The position numbers and the translations under genes are program-made. Positions 31,884 through 39,836 of a stretch of DNA of 45,742 bases are shown here, one piece after another; the stretch's first letter is position 1; each line of letters begins with the position of its first letter. The notes under the pieces were generated by a model, which worked only from the letters and a program-made list of their open reading frames with translations, was not told the origin of the DNA and made no database searches. This DNA is from CAZHMB01 sp964533515 (lineage in GTDB: Archaea > Nanobdellota > Nanobdellia > Pacearchaeales > GW2011-AR1). The DNA lies in contig CAZHMB010000003.1 of assembly GCA_964533515.1 (NCBI GenBank), positions 1 to 45,742 on the forward strand, written 5' to 3'.

Positions 31884-32342
31884 ATGAACAAAAGGGTAAA
31901 TTATATAATCCTCGCAATATCGTCCCTATCCTTTATAGCCCTTGTAATATCAATTAGTTTATTATTGGGGGAACATTTTCAAGTTGAATCATGTGCATGT
32001 CCAAAGATGGTAAGCCAAAACTTTATCGCACTCTTCATAATCCTTTCAATTATATTCGTGGGTGGACTAATTTATTACCTTTTATCATTACAAATAGAAA
32101 AAAAGGAGAAAAAAGTAAAATTCAACATAGAGACTGTAAAAAAGTTCCTTGACAAGGATGAAAATTTAGTATTAAATCAATTAGATAAAAATAATGGGGA
32201 AATATTTCAATCGCGATTAAAAGGGAATAAAGTAAGAGTCTCTAGAGCATTAAAAAAATTAAAAGAGAAAGATATTGTAAAAATTGAAAAACATAACAAA
32301 CAAAATAAAATAAAACTGAATAAACATTTTATATTCAAATGA
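31884..32342 (+). CDS. Membrane-anchored winged-helix protein
   Basis: 152 residues. Two membrane helices, about 6-28 (YIILAISSLSFIALVISISLLL) and about 48-68 (IALFIILSIIFVGGLIYYLLS), with CAC in the loop between them (VESCACPKM), on the likely outside. A cytoplasmic winged helix follows at about 80-152 (FLDKDENLVLNQLDKNNGEI FQSRLKGNKVRVSRALKKLK, EKDIVKIEK). A membrane sensor with DNA-binding domain is the simplest reading; the CAC pair could sense redox state. It starts the redox operon and overlaps the next gene by 4 bases. Confidence 0.75.
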   Translation: MNKRVNYIILAISSLSFIALVISISLLLGEHFQVESCACPKMVSQNFIALFIILSIIFVGGLIYYLLSLQIEKKEKKVKFNIETVKKFLDKDENLVLNQLDKNNGEIFQSRLKGNKVRVSRALKKLKEKDIVKIEKHNKQNKIKLNKHFIFK

Positions 32343-32692
32343 AAGAAATAAAAAAATCAGAGATATGGTCTCTCGCCATAATCATAATAATTCTTCTTTT
32401 GGCTTTTGGCATAATCTATTTTCCAAAGAACACTGTAACTCCAGAAAAAGAAACTGCAATATGCATAGGAGAAAACGCAATATTCTATACTCAAATAGGA
32501 TGCCATTATTGTGGGATACAAGAAGAGATGTTTGGAGAAAATTCTCAATATTTAGATATATTCTTATGTAATAATAATTGGACAAAATGCAGAGAAGCTG
32601 AAATCCGCGGGACACCTTCATGGGAAATCAATGGAAAGCTATACTCTGGGGTCCAATCAATTGAGAAATTAAAAACATTGACAAATTGCTAA
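32339..32692 (+). CDS. Membrane-anchored thioredoxin-like protein
   Basis: 117 residues. N-terminal membrane anchor at about 9-27 (SLAIIIIILLLAFGIIYFP), then a short thioredoxin-like domain with FYTQIGCHYCGIQEEMFG (CxxC at about 56-59), further cysteines in FLCNNNWTKC, and GTPSWEINGKLYSGVQS, where TP is the cis-Pro region of thioredoxins. It probably exchanges disulfides outside the membrane and is re-reduced by the CcdA-like protein encoded next. Overlaps the sensor gene by 4 bases; 1-base gap to the next gene. Confidence 0.83.
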   Translation: MKEIKKSEIWSLAIIIIILLLAFGIIYFPKNTVTPEKETAICIGENAIFYTQIGCHYCGIQEEMFGENSQYLDIFLCNNNWTKCREAEIRGTPSWEINGKLYSGVQSIEKLKTLTNC

Positions 32693-32693
32693 A

Positions 32694-33398
32694 ATGGCAG
32701 AACTAACAAACTTACTGAGAATAACAACCCTGGCTCTTGCGGACTCTGTTAATCCATGTGCAATAGCCGTTTTAACAATGGTCCTTGTTTCCATTTTAAT
32801 ACAAAATCCGGACAAACGGAAAAAAATCCTTGCAGCCGGTTTGAGCTTCACCGCAGCAATCTATATCGGTTACATGTTCTACGGAGTAATTATTGTTCAA
32901 ATATTCAGTACCTTTGCAAATTTTCTAAGAGAAAATTCGGGTTATGTGTATAACGGGCTTGCAATTTTAGCGATGATTATCGGTGCTTTAAATATTAAAG
33001 ATTTTTTTGTTTATCGTCCAGGTTCAACAGGAACTGAAATGCCCTTGTTTATGAGACCAAAAATTAAAAAGATAATAAACAGAATAACCTCTCCGGGCGG
33101 GGCGTTCATAATAGGTTTCCTTGTGACGATCTTTCTACTTCCCTGTACAATCGGGCCATACGTTGTAGTGTCGGGGCTCTTATCCGAAATTGGGATATTA
33201 AAAGCTATTCCGTGGCTTTTATATTACAATATAATTTTTGTAATCCCCATGATAGTTATAACTCTAATTGTTTATTGGGGTTTCGCAAAAGTCCAAGACG
33301 TCTCAGGATGGAAAGAAAGAAATATTAAAAAATTACATTTAATCGCAGGCATATTATTGTTCTTAGTTGGTATCGCTTTGTTAGCCGGTTGGTTATAG
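32694..33398 (+). CDS. CcdA/DsbD-like electron-transfer membrane protein
   Basis: 234 residues, about six membrane helices. The halves carry the paired cysteines of the family: ADSVNPCAIAVLTMVLVSIL in helix 1 and FLVTIFLLPCTIGPYVVVSG in helix 4. CcdA-type proteins move electrons from cytoplasmic thioredoxin to extracytoplasmic thioredoxin-like partners; the partner is probably the preceding gene. With the membrane winged-helix protein they form a three-gene redox module of a kind also found in other prokaryotes. It ends 2 bases before a convergent gene. Confidence 0.88.
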   Translation: MAELTNLLRITTLALADSVNPCAIAVLTMVLVSILIQNPDKRKKILAAGLSFTAAIYIGYMFYGVIIVQIFSTFANFLRENSGYVYNGLAILAMIIGALNIKDFFVYRPGSTGTEMPLFMRPKIKKIINRITSPGGAFIIGFLVTIFLLPCTIGPYVVVSGLLSEIGILKAIPWLLYYNIIFVIPMIVITLIVYWGFAKVQDVSGWKERNIKKLHLIAGILLFLVGIALLAGWL

Positions 33399-33400
33399 GA

Positions 33401-33672
33401 TTATTCTTCCGGGATTTCCCAAAGAGAATTTTCTGAGGTCCGTCTTGCTTCTACTTCCAATTGTCTCGCTGAATCTGACCTTACTTTTTTCTCAAGACCG
33501 TGTTTCTCAGCATAATTATCAAAAAACCCCCCAGAGAAAAATCCGTTCTAGAACCAAAAGCCCCCATACAAAATTCTTCATAACACGGAACACAAACAGA
33601 AATCTCATACCTTCCAGATTTAAAAGAATCCCTTGTCACTTCACCACAACTATGACATTTTTCTCCAGACAT
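33401..33672 (-). pseudogene. Small zinc-finger gene with a one-base frameshift
   Basis: From ATG 33672: MSGEKCHSCGEVTRDSFKSG, RYEISVCVPCYEEFCMGAFG, SRTDFSLGG, then the frame is lost at a run of six G followed by six T on the coding strand (33521-33532). Adding one base continues FFDNYAEKHGLEKKVRSDSA, RQLEVEARRTSENSLWEIPE E to TAA at 33401. The joined product is about 90 residues with CHSC and CVPC as a zinc site. Without the correction it is 63 residues. The span is 272 bases, one short of a codon multiple. Function unknown. Confidence 0.7.
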
Positions 33673-33699
33673 TTTTATTTTAATAAAATTTAATAAACA

Positions 33700-33900
33700 T
33701 CACCCTAAACAAACAGAACCTCTACCAGCTTCAATAATCAAATCTCTAGATCCAACAACATCTTCTTCAGTAAGCTCACCTGCCATAGAATCATCATAAC
33801 GAGATCGGGCTTCACTTTGAGAAGCCAAAAAATATTTTCTCCATCTTCTAATACTTTCAAGAGGAGGGAGATTTTTATTTACAGGTACGTATTCTATCAT
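33700..33900 (-). CDS. Small hypothetical protein
   Basis: 66 residues from ATG 33900: MIEYVPVNKNLPPLESIRRW, RKYFLASQSEARSRYDDSMA, GELTEEDVVGSRDLIIEAGR... A longer in-frame start at 33978 lies inside the upstream PC4-like gene, whose stop is one base before this ATG, so the short start is chosen. Helical, charged, one cysteine near the end. Probably co-transcribed with the PC4-like gene. Family not recognised. Confidence 0.6.
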   Translation of the reverse strand: MIEYVPVNKNLPPLESIRRWRKYFLASQSEARSRYDDSMAGELTEEDVVGSRDLIIEAGRGSVCLG

Positions 33901-33901
33901 T

Positions 33902-34201
33902 TTAATAATCTGGCAAGGTTTCTTGCTCAGCATCCGGTTTTTTCTCAATTGGCTTTTCAGACGGAGCTTCACCACCATCAGCAGGCTGAGCCATTTCTTC
34001 TTCAGAAACTGAATTAATCATTTCTTTAAACTTTGGAAAATCAGCAGCTAAAATTCTAACGCCCGCTTTTGTAAAACCAGTATATCTATCACTTGTAACA
34101 AATTCTCGAACAGTCAACCCTCGCTTACCACCAAAATCATCAACTCTAATAACAATATCAGACTGATCATTCTTAGAAATTTTCCCTATATCTTTTTCCA
34201 T
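33902..34201 (-). CDS. PC4-like single-stranded nucleic-acid-binding protein
   Basis: 99 residues. The segment SDIVIRVDDFGGKRGLTVRE FVTSDRYTGFTKAGVRILAA, DFPKFKEMINSV has the beta-sheet-plus-helix pattern of the transcriptional coactivator PC4/p15 domain (I.V....F.G...V.IREF......Y..T.KG......F). The last 35 residues are a disordered acidic/Pro tail (PADGGEAPSEKPIEKKPDAE). PC4-like proteins bind ssDNA and act in transcription or replication. A TATA-like CTTTATAAATT? cannot be oriented with certainty upstream. First of a two-gene unit with 33700-33900. Confidence 0.75.
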   Translation of the reverse strand: MEKDIGKISKNDQSDIVIRVDDFGGKRGLTVREFVTSDRYTGFTKAGVRILAADFPKFKEMINSVSEEEMAQPADGGEAPSEKPIEKKPDAEQETLPDY

Positions 34202-34223
34202 AAATTATTCAAAGAAAAGACCT

Positions 34224-34634
34224 TTATAAATTTTGTTGTGTTAAAAGAATTCCATCCACTTCCTCAAGAACATTTGCAAAAAACCCGCTGTTCTTCTGAG
34301 CATTCAACTTTGACACCACTTCCGAAACATCCTTTCCAGTAATCAAAGAAACTCTTTTACTGCCCCCCCCTTCAAGAGGCCTATAATGAGGAAAAGAAAG
34401 AAGCCCTTCCCCCGACCCATCAGAACAAAAACTTGCTAAAGAATACCCTGAAACCCCCCTTGATTCCCAAACAAGTTTTCCAATATCTTCCAAAAAAGCG
34501 ACGGGATAAACATGTGAAAGGAAATTATCCTCGTTTCCTATAAAATGATGACCATAAAAATATTCTTGATTCTCACTATCTTCAAAACATACTCGTCTAC
34601 CCATACCCATATTTCCTTTTTCCCCATCTATCAT
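34224..34634 (-). CDS. Hypothetical protein, 136 aa
   Basis: A soluble protein rich in Gly, Ser and aromatic residues, apparently beta-rich: RRVCFEDSENQEYFYGHHFI, FLSHVYPVAFLEDIGKLVWE, SRGVSGYSLASFCSDGSGEG, LLSFPHYRPLEGGGSKRVSL. A run of eight G on the coding strand (34373-34380) codes for Gly-Gly-Gly and keeps its frame, unlike the G tracts at 41825 and 44909. ATG 34610 is a possible shorter start. Family not recognised. Confidence 0.62.
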   Translation of the reverse strand: MIDGEKGNMGMGRRVCFEDSENQEYFYGHHFIGNEDNFLSHVYPVAFLEDIGKLVWESRGVSGYSLASFCSDGSGEGLLSFPHYRPLEGGGSKRVSLITGKDVSEVVSKLNAQKNSGFFANVLEEVDGILLTQQNL

Positions 34635-34684
34635 AAAATTTCATCAGTTACTCAATTTAAAAACCTTTCTTATTACCATTTTAG

Positions 34685-34700
34685 AATAACTAAAGTTATT
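34685..34700. promoter_or_regulatory. 7-2-7 inverted repeat in a divergent promoter region
   Basis: AATAACT-AA-AGTTATT lies between the minus-strand gene starting at 34634 and the plus-strand miniprotein at 34799. TATA-like elements are on both sides. It is a plausible operator but could be chance in AT-rich DNA. Confidence 0.25.
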
Positions 34701-34798
34701 TCCATATAAAAAAAATAATTTTAAAATATAGCCTCGAGGACAGAAGTATTTAAAAACCCTACAAATCTTTTTGGAGCAACAAAAAAACGAGGTAAAAA

Positions 34799-34897
34799 AT
34801 GTCAAAAACAGAAAGCTTCGACGAAGCTTCCAAAAACCCCGAAGAGATTGAAGACAACTTTGATAAAGAGCTTGATCAATTAGATCTTGATGATTAG
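34799..34897 (+). CDS. Acidic 32-residue miniprotein
   Basis: MSKTESFDEASKNPEEIEDN then FDKELDQLDLDD, ending in TAG. Support for coding: a TATA-like GTATTTAAAAACC at 34746-34758, a GAGG ribosome-binding site 7 bases before the ATG, and a T-rich tract (34919-34943) after the stop, so it has its own promoter and terminator. Strongly acidic (about 12 Asp/Glu) with a helical pattern. It could be a regulator of a larger complex. Function unknown. Confidence 0.6.
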   Translation: MSKTESFDEASKNPEEIEDNFDKELDQLDLDD

Positions 34898-34918
34898 TTA
34901 TCTTAAAAATCCAAAAAC

Positions 34919-34943
34919 TTTTTCTTTTATTTTATTTTTTATT
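34919..34943 (+). terminator. T-rich transcription terminator
   Basis: A tract dominated by T (CTTTTTCTTTTATTTTATTT) just after the 32-residue miniprotein gene. Archaeal RNA polymerase terminates at oligo-T tracts without a hairpin, so this fits an end for that transcript. It also precedes the stop of the convergent metalloprotease gene. Confidence 0.5.
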
Positions 34944-34956
34944 CACAAAAAAACGA

Positions 34957-35871
34957 TTACTGCAAACCAAGAATTATTTTATTATTTAACTTATCCATTT
35001 CACCAAAATTATTTTCTATCTCCAAAGAAACTTCATCAGGATTAATCTCTCTGATGGCTATGCCTCCAAGCTTAACGACAACTCCTGCCCCAGGTTCAAT
35101 TTCCTCTAAGTCATAAGTTTTAACATCTCTGCCTTCAACATATACAACTACCTCAGAATCCTCCGAAATTATCAAACCCCGATTAACCACACTAAAATTA
35201 ACATCTAAAAACCGCCCTTTTATTTGAGCAGAGACACCCTCAAATGCCAAATCGGGTTTTGCTTCTATAGAATATAACTCATTAATTAAATTTGGGATCT
35301 CATCCCCAATTTCCTGTCCACATTCATAAATCGGATACATAATATTATTGGGATTTTCTGAATGCCCAAAGCCCAAGGTATGCAACAACTCATGCACTTC
35401 AACATTTGGTTGCGGACAATCAGAAACCCTTATCAATAAAATTTTACCCTCAAGAATAAGATTATAATCCCCCGTTTCAATAATCTTTGAAGGTCCGCCT
35501 TCACCTGCAACAAATAAATCCCCATTCATAACGTTCCCACTCTCGCAAGTAATATAAAGTTCCTCTCCAGATTCAACGGAAACATATTCCAAAATGGTCA
35601 AATCCTCAATTATTCTCAACGCCCGTTCCATATCATTCATTTGCTGGAGCGGACAATCATGAATCCTATAACTAATCTCATTTGAAGGATACCTCATATT
35701 TTCATAAAACTGAAATTCTCCACTTCCATTAACCCCTGAAGATAGAGAAAAATTGCCATCATTTTTTTCATGTTTAAATTCAACCCCAGAAAAAGGATAA
35801 AACCAATAAATACTGAGTAAAACTAAGACAAGTAAAAAAAATACAAAACCCAAAAGTTTGCTTATCCACAT
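34957..35871 (-). CDS. Membrane-anchored matrixin-like metalloprotease
   Basis: 304 residues. Signal anchor at about 4-26 (SKLLGFVFFLLVLVLLSIYW), so the catalytic part lies outside. The zinc site EVHELLHTLGFGHSENPNNI MYP (about 155-176) has HExxHxxGxxH and the Met-turn, the metzincin/matrixin signature. Four further cysteines (DCPLQQ, TCESG, SDCPQPN, YECGQE) may form disulfides. From about 200 a beta domain of the CARDB type follows (DLAFEGVSAQIKGRFLDVNF SVVNRG). It probably trims surface proteins or attacks host or neighbour material; the target is inferred, not seen. Confidence 0.85.
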   Translation of the reverse strand: MWISKLLGFVFFLLVLVLLSIYWFYPFSGVEFKHEKNDGNFSLSSGVNGSGEFQFYENMRYPSNEISYRIHDCPLQQMNDMERALRIIEDLTILEYVSVESGEELYITCESGNVMNGDLFVAGEGGPSKIIETGDYNLILEGKILLIRVSDCPQPNVEVHELLHTLGFGHSENPNNIMYPIYECGQEIGDEIPNLINELYSIEAKPDLAFEGVSAQIKGRFLDVNFSVVNRGLIISEDSEVVVYVEGRDVKTYDLEEIEPGAGVVVKLGGIAIREINPDEVSLEIENNFGEMDKLNNKIILGLQ

Positions 35872-35961
35872 ATCTCTAGAACTTAAAATAAGTTATTAAA
35901 GTTTTCTAAAACCAACAATAGGAAAAATAAAAATAAAAAAGAAAGAGATAAATAAATAAAT

Positions 35962-36180
35962 TTATTCTGCGTCTGCTTCTGGCTCTGCTGCAACTTCTTC
36001 TGTTTTCTCTTCGTCAACAACAGGAGCGTCTTCAGCAACAACGTCTTCAGCAGCATCTTCTGCAGGCTCTGCAGCATCATCTGTAGTCTCAGCAGCTTCT
36101 TCCGCTTCTGGAGCGGCTTCAGTAGCTTCTTCAGCAGGTGCTTCCGGAGCAGCTTCTTGAACTTGTTCGTTTTCGTCCAT
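35962..36180 (-). CDS. Ala/Glu-rich acidic low-complexity protein
   Basis: 72 residues: MDENEQVQEAAPEAPAEEAT and on, almost entirely Ala, Glu, Asp, Pro, Thr and Val, no aromatic residue, no cysteine. Such composition suggests an intrinsically disordered chain. It has AGGT about 11 bases before the ATG and a TTTATAAAAC-like box further up. The opposite-phase long frame over the same DNA is Lys/Leu junk and is rejected. It may be a charge-balancing or ribosome-linked tail, but no homology is recognised. Confidence 0.6.
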   Translation of the reverse strand: MDENEQVQEAAPEAPAEEATEAAPEAEEAAETTDDAAEPAEDAAEDVVAEDAPVVDEEKTEEVAAEPEADAE

Positions 36181-36327
36181 TTTAAAAAATATACCTCATT
36201 TAATTCTAGATATCCAAACTCAGCTGTTTTATAAAGTTTTTGTATTTTTTTGGAGTGGAAAAATTCAATAACAAAATAACTACTCCACAACACAAAACTT
36301 TAAAATACCTAAAATACAAGAATAAAT

Positions 36328-36972
36328 ATGGTGATAAAAATAATGAAAAACTTTTTTTCAAGAATATTCTCAAACTTATTTAAAAATAATCGTGAAATAA
36401 AACTCGGTTTCTACGGCCCCCCAAATGCCGGAAAGACAAGCTTAGCAAACCATATTTGCAAAGATTTCACCGGAGAAGAAATGGGAAGTGTGAGCAAAAT
36501 CCCACACGAAACGAGAAATGTACAGTTCAAAGAAAAAGTTGAGATTGAATACAAAGGGAAAACCCTAATGTTCAAAATGGTTGACACACCGGGAATTGCA
36601 ACAAAAATAGATTACGAAGAATTCTTAAAATACAAAGTAAAAAAGAAGGAAGCTAAAAAGAGGGCCAAAGAGGCAACGCAAGGAGTAGTCGAGAGTATAA
36701 AATGGCTAGAGGACATGGATTTAGTTGTTGTGGTTCTTGATGCAACAGAAAATCCTTACAACCAGGTTAATATAACAATAATCGGAAATCTGCAAGCAAG
36801 AAAAATCCCTGTTTTAATTATAGCAAACAAAATTGACTTAAAAAAAGCAGACATAAAGAAAATAGAGTCAGCATTCCCAGAGTATGACACAATTGGAATA
36901 AGTGCAAAGACTGGAAAAAATTTAGAAGAGTTCTACGAATCAGTTTTTAAACTTTCAAAAAAGATAAGATAA
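36328..36972 (+). CDS. Era/Obg-like small GTPase
   Basis: 214 residues. G1 GFYGPPNAGKTSLAN (about 28-42), G2-region Thr in HETRNVQ, G3 DTPG (about 90), G4 NKID (about 170), G5 ISAKTGKN (about 190). In archaea this GTPase is typically encoded next to DUF2073 and DUF2072 (zinc-ribbon) genes; both are found just downstream here (37017 and 38076). A role in ribosome or RNA metabolism is assumed for the group. TATA-like ACTTTAAAATACC precedes it. Confidence 0.9.
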   Translation: MVIKIMKNFFSRIFSNLFKNNREIKLGFYGPPNAGKTSLANHICKDFTGEEMGSVSKIPHETRNVQFKEKVEIEYKGKTLMFKMVDTPGIATKIDYEEFLKYKVKKKEAKKRAKEATQGVVESIKWLEDMDLVVVVLDATENPYNQVNITIIGNLQARKIPVLIIANKIDLKKADIKKIESAFPEYDTIGISAKTGKNLEEFYESVFKLSKKIR

Positions 36973-37016
36973 AAAACATTAAAAACCCCTAAATATTATA
37001 AATAAAAAAGAGGAAG

Positions 37017-37433
37017 ATGGTAAAAAAGATAAATTCAAAAAAGAAGCTAGGTAAGCTAAAAGGATTTTCTATCCAGTTCATGCCTTATTATGAAATTCGG
37101 GAGTTGGGTAGCAACGACAGAATAAGAAAAGTCTTGGAAATAGTTCTAGGAAATAATATTTTAATTCTTCAGGGAAAACTTCAACCAGAAGAAGAAACGA
37201 GATTGATCGGGGATACGATGGCAATGATTGGCCATGTGAAAAGCTTCAAAGGAATTGAACTAGCAGTTATTGATAATTCAAAAAAAGAAACCTTTATTGA
37301 AAGAGTTAAAAAATCCGTTCTAGATACCTTGGCTGGAGGAGATCTCGGAGCAGTTACAATTATCGGCCCAGCAAGCATCATTAAAGAGATAAAGCGAAAT
37401 CCAAAGAAAATTGAACTTATGTTGAAAGGATAA
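37017..37433 (+). CDS. DUF2073 family protein
   Basis: 138 residues: KGFSIQFMPYYEIRELGSND RIRKVLEIVLGNNILILQGK, LQPEEETRLIGDTMAMIG, FKGIELAVIDNS, GDLGAVTIIGPASIIKEIKR matches the archaeal DUF2073 pattern. It follows the GTPase by 44 bases, with GAGGAAG just before the ATG. Known only as the neighbour of the GTPase and DUF2072; probably a partner or effector of the GTPase. Confidence 0.9.
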   Translation: MVKKINSKKKLGKLKGFSIQFMPYYEIRELGSNDRIRKVLEIVLGNNILILQGKLQPEEETRLIGDTMAMIGHVKSFKGIELAVIDNSKKETFIERVKKSVLDTLAGGDLGAVTIIGPASIIKEIKRNPKKIELMLKG

Positions 37434-37434
37434 G

Positions 37435-38022
37435 TTACTCTTTAACTTGTAATAATTTATTTTGTTGATAAAACATTTCTATACTATCTGGAATTCCTTG
37501 AAGATTATTTTGTAACCACCAGGGAGGATTTTTATCAAAATCTCTTTCTCTTCCTTTATATTTAATTTTCCCTCTATAAATCATTCTCGGAAGATGAAAA
37601 GGAACTCTATGTGGCCCGAGTAAATCCCCATTTTTTTCAGGCTGAACATGAAGCAATCCCTTTCTTGCCCGAAAATTTAATCCCAAATCCAAAACAACAG
37701 CCCTTCTAATAGCAACATCATGAATGTGATTATTTGGTGTTTCTTGAACATCATAACTTAGTGCCGCATCAACATTAGAAGGCGCCGTATCAAAAATATC
37801 ATCAAATTCGATTAACCAACGAAGGGTTTTTCTATCAGATTGTAAAAAACAAGTATATGCTCTTTGATAAACTTGTAACGCATCAGATCTTTCAATAACC
37901 TCTCCTCCCCATTGCCAAGCAATTTTCCAATTTCCTTCTCCAAACTCATTATTCCATTGTGAGAAAAGCCCATCTCTGCTCTGACCAAAATATCCTGGCC
38001 TATCAATCGCTCTCCATTCCAT
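37435..38022 (-). CDS. Hypothetical protein inserted between DUF2073 and DUF2072 genes
   Basis: 195 residues from ATG 38022 (a TTG at 38028 is less likely). Trp- and aromatic-rich: MEWRAIDRPGYFGQSRDGLF, SQWNNEFGEGNWKIAWQWGG, then a helical stretch with DIFDTAPSNVDAALSYDVQE and WWLQNNLQGIPDSIEMFYQQ. No membrane segment, no metal knuckle. It lies on the opposite strand, one base from the DUF2073 stop, so it interrupts a normally adjacent gene group. The family name is not known to me. Confidence 0.7.
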   Translation of the reverse strand: MEWRAIDRPGYFGQSRDGLFSQWNNEFGEGNWKIAWQWGGEVIERSDALQVYQRAYTCFLQSDRKTLRWLIEFDDIFDTAPSNVDAALSYDVQETPNNHIHDVAIRRAVVLDLGLNFRARKGLLHVQPEKNGDLLGPHRVPFHLPRMIYRGKIKYKGRERDFDKNPPWWLQNNLQGIPDSIEMFYQQNKLLQVKE

Positions 38023-38075
38023 CAACAAGAATAAGAAAAAGACTTTTTAATTATTTATATCCTAAAATTCAACTT

Positions 38076-38456
38076 TCATTCCTCTTTCTTAGGAAGCACT
38101 AACGAAGTCAGGTCGATGATATATTTTCCTTCTTCCATTTTATATATTAAAGGTCGATTTTTGCTAAACAAATTTGCAAGATCAATTTCATATCTTCCAC
38201 TTCCAGTTGCCCTTATAGATTCGAGATCCAAGATAACGGGAGCATCCTCTTTCTCGATGCCAGCCATCTCACGGATATCCATTTCAACTTGCTTCTTATC
38301 TTCTACTTCAAGTTCAACAGGCTCTTTCTTAACTTGCTCAAGTTGCTCATCCCTAATATAAAAGAAAAAATGGCCCTGGCAATCTTTACACCCTTCGATT
38401 AATTCCCTACTTCCAGCAGGAATAATTCTTTTACAATGTACACATTGGTGTGGCAT
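38076..38456 (-). CDS. DUF2072-type zinc-ribbon protein
   Basis: 126 residues. MPHQCVHCKRIIPAGSRELI EGCKDCQGHFFFYIRDEQLE carries CVHC...GCKDC, a zinc ribbon of the DUF2072/COG3364 archaeal family (MPHqCv.Cg....GC..C...fFfy). An acidic linker then leads to a short C-terminal domain (RYEIDLANLFSKNRPLIYKM EEGKYIIDLTSL). Typically encoded near the Era-like GTPase and DUF2073, as here, but on the other strand and separated by the gene at 37435. Confidence 0.87.
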   Translation of the reverse strand: MPHQCVHCKRIIPAGSRELIEGCKDCQGHFFFYIRDEQLEQVKKEPVELEVEDKKQVEMDIREMAGIEKEDAPVILDLESIRATGSGRYEIDLANLFSKNRPLIYKMEEGKYIIDLTSLVLPKKEE

Positions 38457-38532
38457 GCGAGACTAAAGAAAACACCATTAATAAATTTAATGGAATAGTT
38501 AAAATTATAAATCCCCTACTCCATAATAAACC

Positions 38533-39834
38533 ATGACCAAAACAACTGAAAAAATATACAAAGAAATTCTAAAAGAGATAACCCCAAACAAAGAGGCCCA
38601 AGAAAAGATAGCTTTCATATTAAAGGATTTCCAAAGAAAATTAAAAAACCAAATCTCAAAATTGAATATTGAAGCTGAAATTTTTATTGGGGGAAGCTAT
38701 GCTAAGAAAACTTTAATACAAAAAGAGAAATATGATGTGGATATTTTTATAAGATTTAATGAAAAATATCCCAATCAAGAAATCTCAAAATTAACAAAAA
38801 ATATCTTAACAAACTTAAAACCCAAACCAAACCTAAGAATTTTGCACGGCTCAAGAGATTACTTCCAAATATCAGCAACAAAAAATATAGAATTAGAAAT
38901 ATTACCTGTGAAAAAATCCCCTTCTCCAGAAAAAGCTGAAAATATAACAGACCTCTCATACAGCCATGTAAGTTATGTAAATAAAAAAGCAAAAGCAAAA
39001 AGAGTTTTAGATGAAATAAAAATCTCAAAAGCCTTCACTCACGCCTGCAATTGCTACGGTGCCGAATCATACATCCAAGGTTTTTCAGGATATGCTCTGG
39101 AACTTTTAATTTTGCATTATAAATCCTTTGAAAAATTTCTTAGAGAAACAATAAAAGTAAAAACAGGGAAACAATTAATAATTGATATTGAAAAACAATT
39201 CAAAAGACCTTCAGAAGTTTTGCTCGAATTAAACTCTTCAAAACTTCAATCCCCAATAATCTTGGTTGATCCTACTTACAAGAAAAGAAATGTCCTTGCT
39301 GCCCTCTCCCAAGAAACTTTTGAAAAATTCCAGACCCACGCAAGAAATTTCTTAAAAAAACCCTCTATAAATTTCTTCCACAAAACACAAATAAATTTAG
39401 AAAAAGAAAAAACCAAAGCAGAAAAAAACAAAAACCAATTCCTTATTCTTGAAATCCAAACAGCCAAACAACCGGGAGACATAGCAGGAACAAAACTTTT
39501 GAAATTTTACAAACATTTGAACCAAGAAATTTCAAAAGTTTTTGACATTAAAAATTCCGGATTTCTTTACAACGAAAAACAATCTGCAAGAATATTCCTT
39601 TCTGTCAAACCAAAAAAGCAAATTGTTTTCCAAGGCCCAAATTTGAAAGAAAAACACCACGTCAAAAAATTTAAGAAAATTCATAAAAAGACTTTAATAA
39701 AGAACAACACAATTTACGCAAAAGAAATTCCAATTCAAAGTTTAAAGGAATTTCTAAACGTTTGGACAAAAAACAAAGCCAACAAAAGAAAAATTCGAGA
39801 AATGTATGTCAAAAATTTTAAGATTGTTGAATAA
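38533..39834 (+). CDS. cca: CCA-adding enzyme (archaeal class I tRNA nucleotidyltransferase)
   Basis: 433 residues, family length. The nucleotidyltransferase signature FIGGSYAKKTLIQKEKYDVD IFIRF (about 55-78) has G-G-S and the metal-binding D-x-D. Next come the central domain (FTHACNCYGAESYIQGFSGY ALELLILHY) and the C-terminal RNA-binding part. It adds CCA to tRNA 3' ends; the tRNA-Tyr here lacks encoded CCA. TATA-like AAATTATAAATCC lies about 25 bases before the ATG. Confidence 0.95.
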   Translation: MTKTTEKIYKEILKEITPNKEAQEKIAFILKDFQRKLKNQISKLNIEAEIFIGGSYAKKTLIQKEKYDVDIFIRFNEKYPNQEISKLTKNILTNLKPKPNLRILHGSRDYFQISATKNIELEILPVKKSPSPEKAENITDLSYSHVSYVNKKAKAKRVLDEIKISKAFTHACNCYGAESYIQGFSGYALELLILHYKSFEKFLRETIKVKTGKQLIIDIEKQFKRPSEVLLELNSSKLQSPIILVDPTYKKRNVLAALSQETFEKFQTHARNFLKKPSINFFHKTQINLEKEKTKAEKNKNQFLILEIQTAKQPGDIAGTKLLKFYKHLNQEISKVFDIKNSGFLYNEKQSARIFLSVKPKKQIVFQGPNLKEKHHVKKFKKIHKKTLIKNNTIYAKEIPIQSLKEFLNVWTKNKANKRKIREMYVKNFKIVE

Positions 39835-39836
39835 AG

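Noticed and set aside
35883..36293. Long minus-strand frame overlapping the acidic protein gene
   Set aside because: It is the Ala/Glu-rich gene read in another frame, giving Lys/Leu-rich low-complexity sequence with no start signal of its own.
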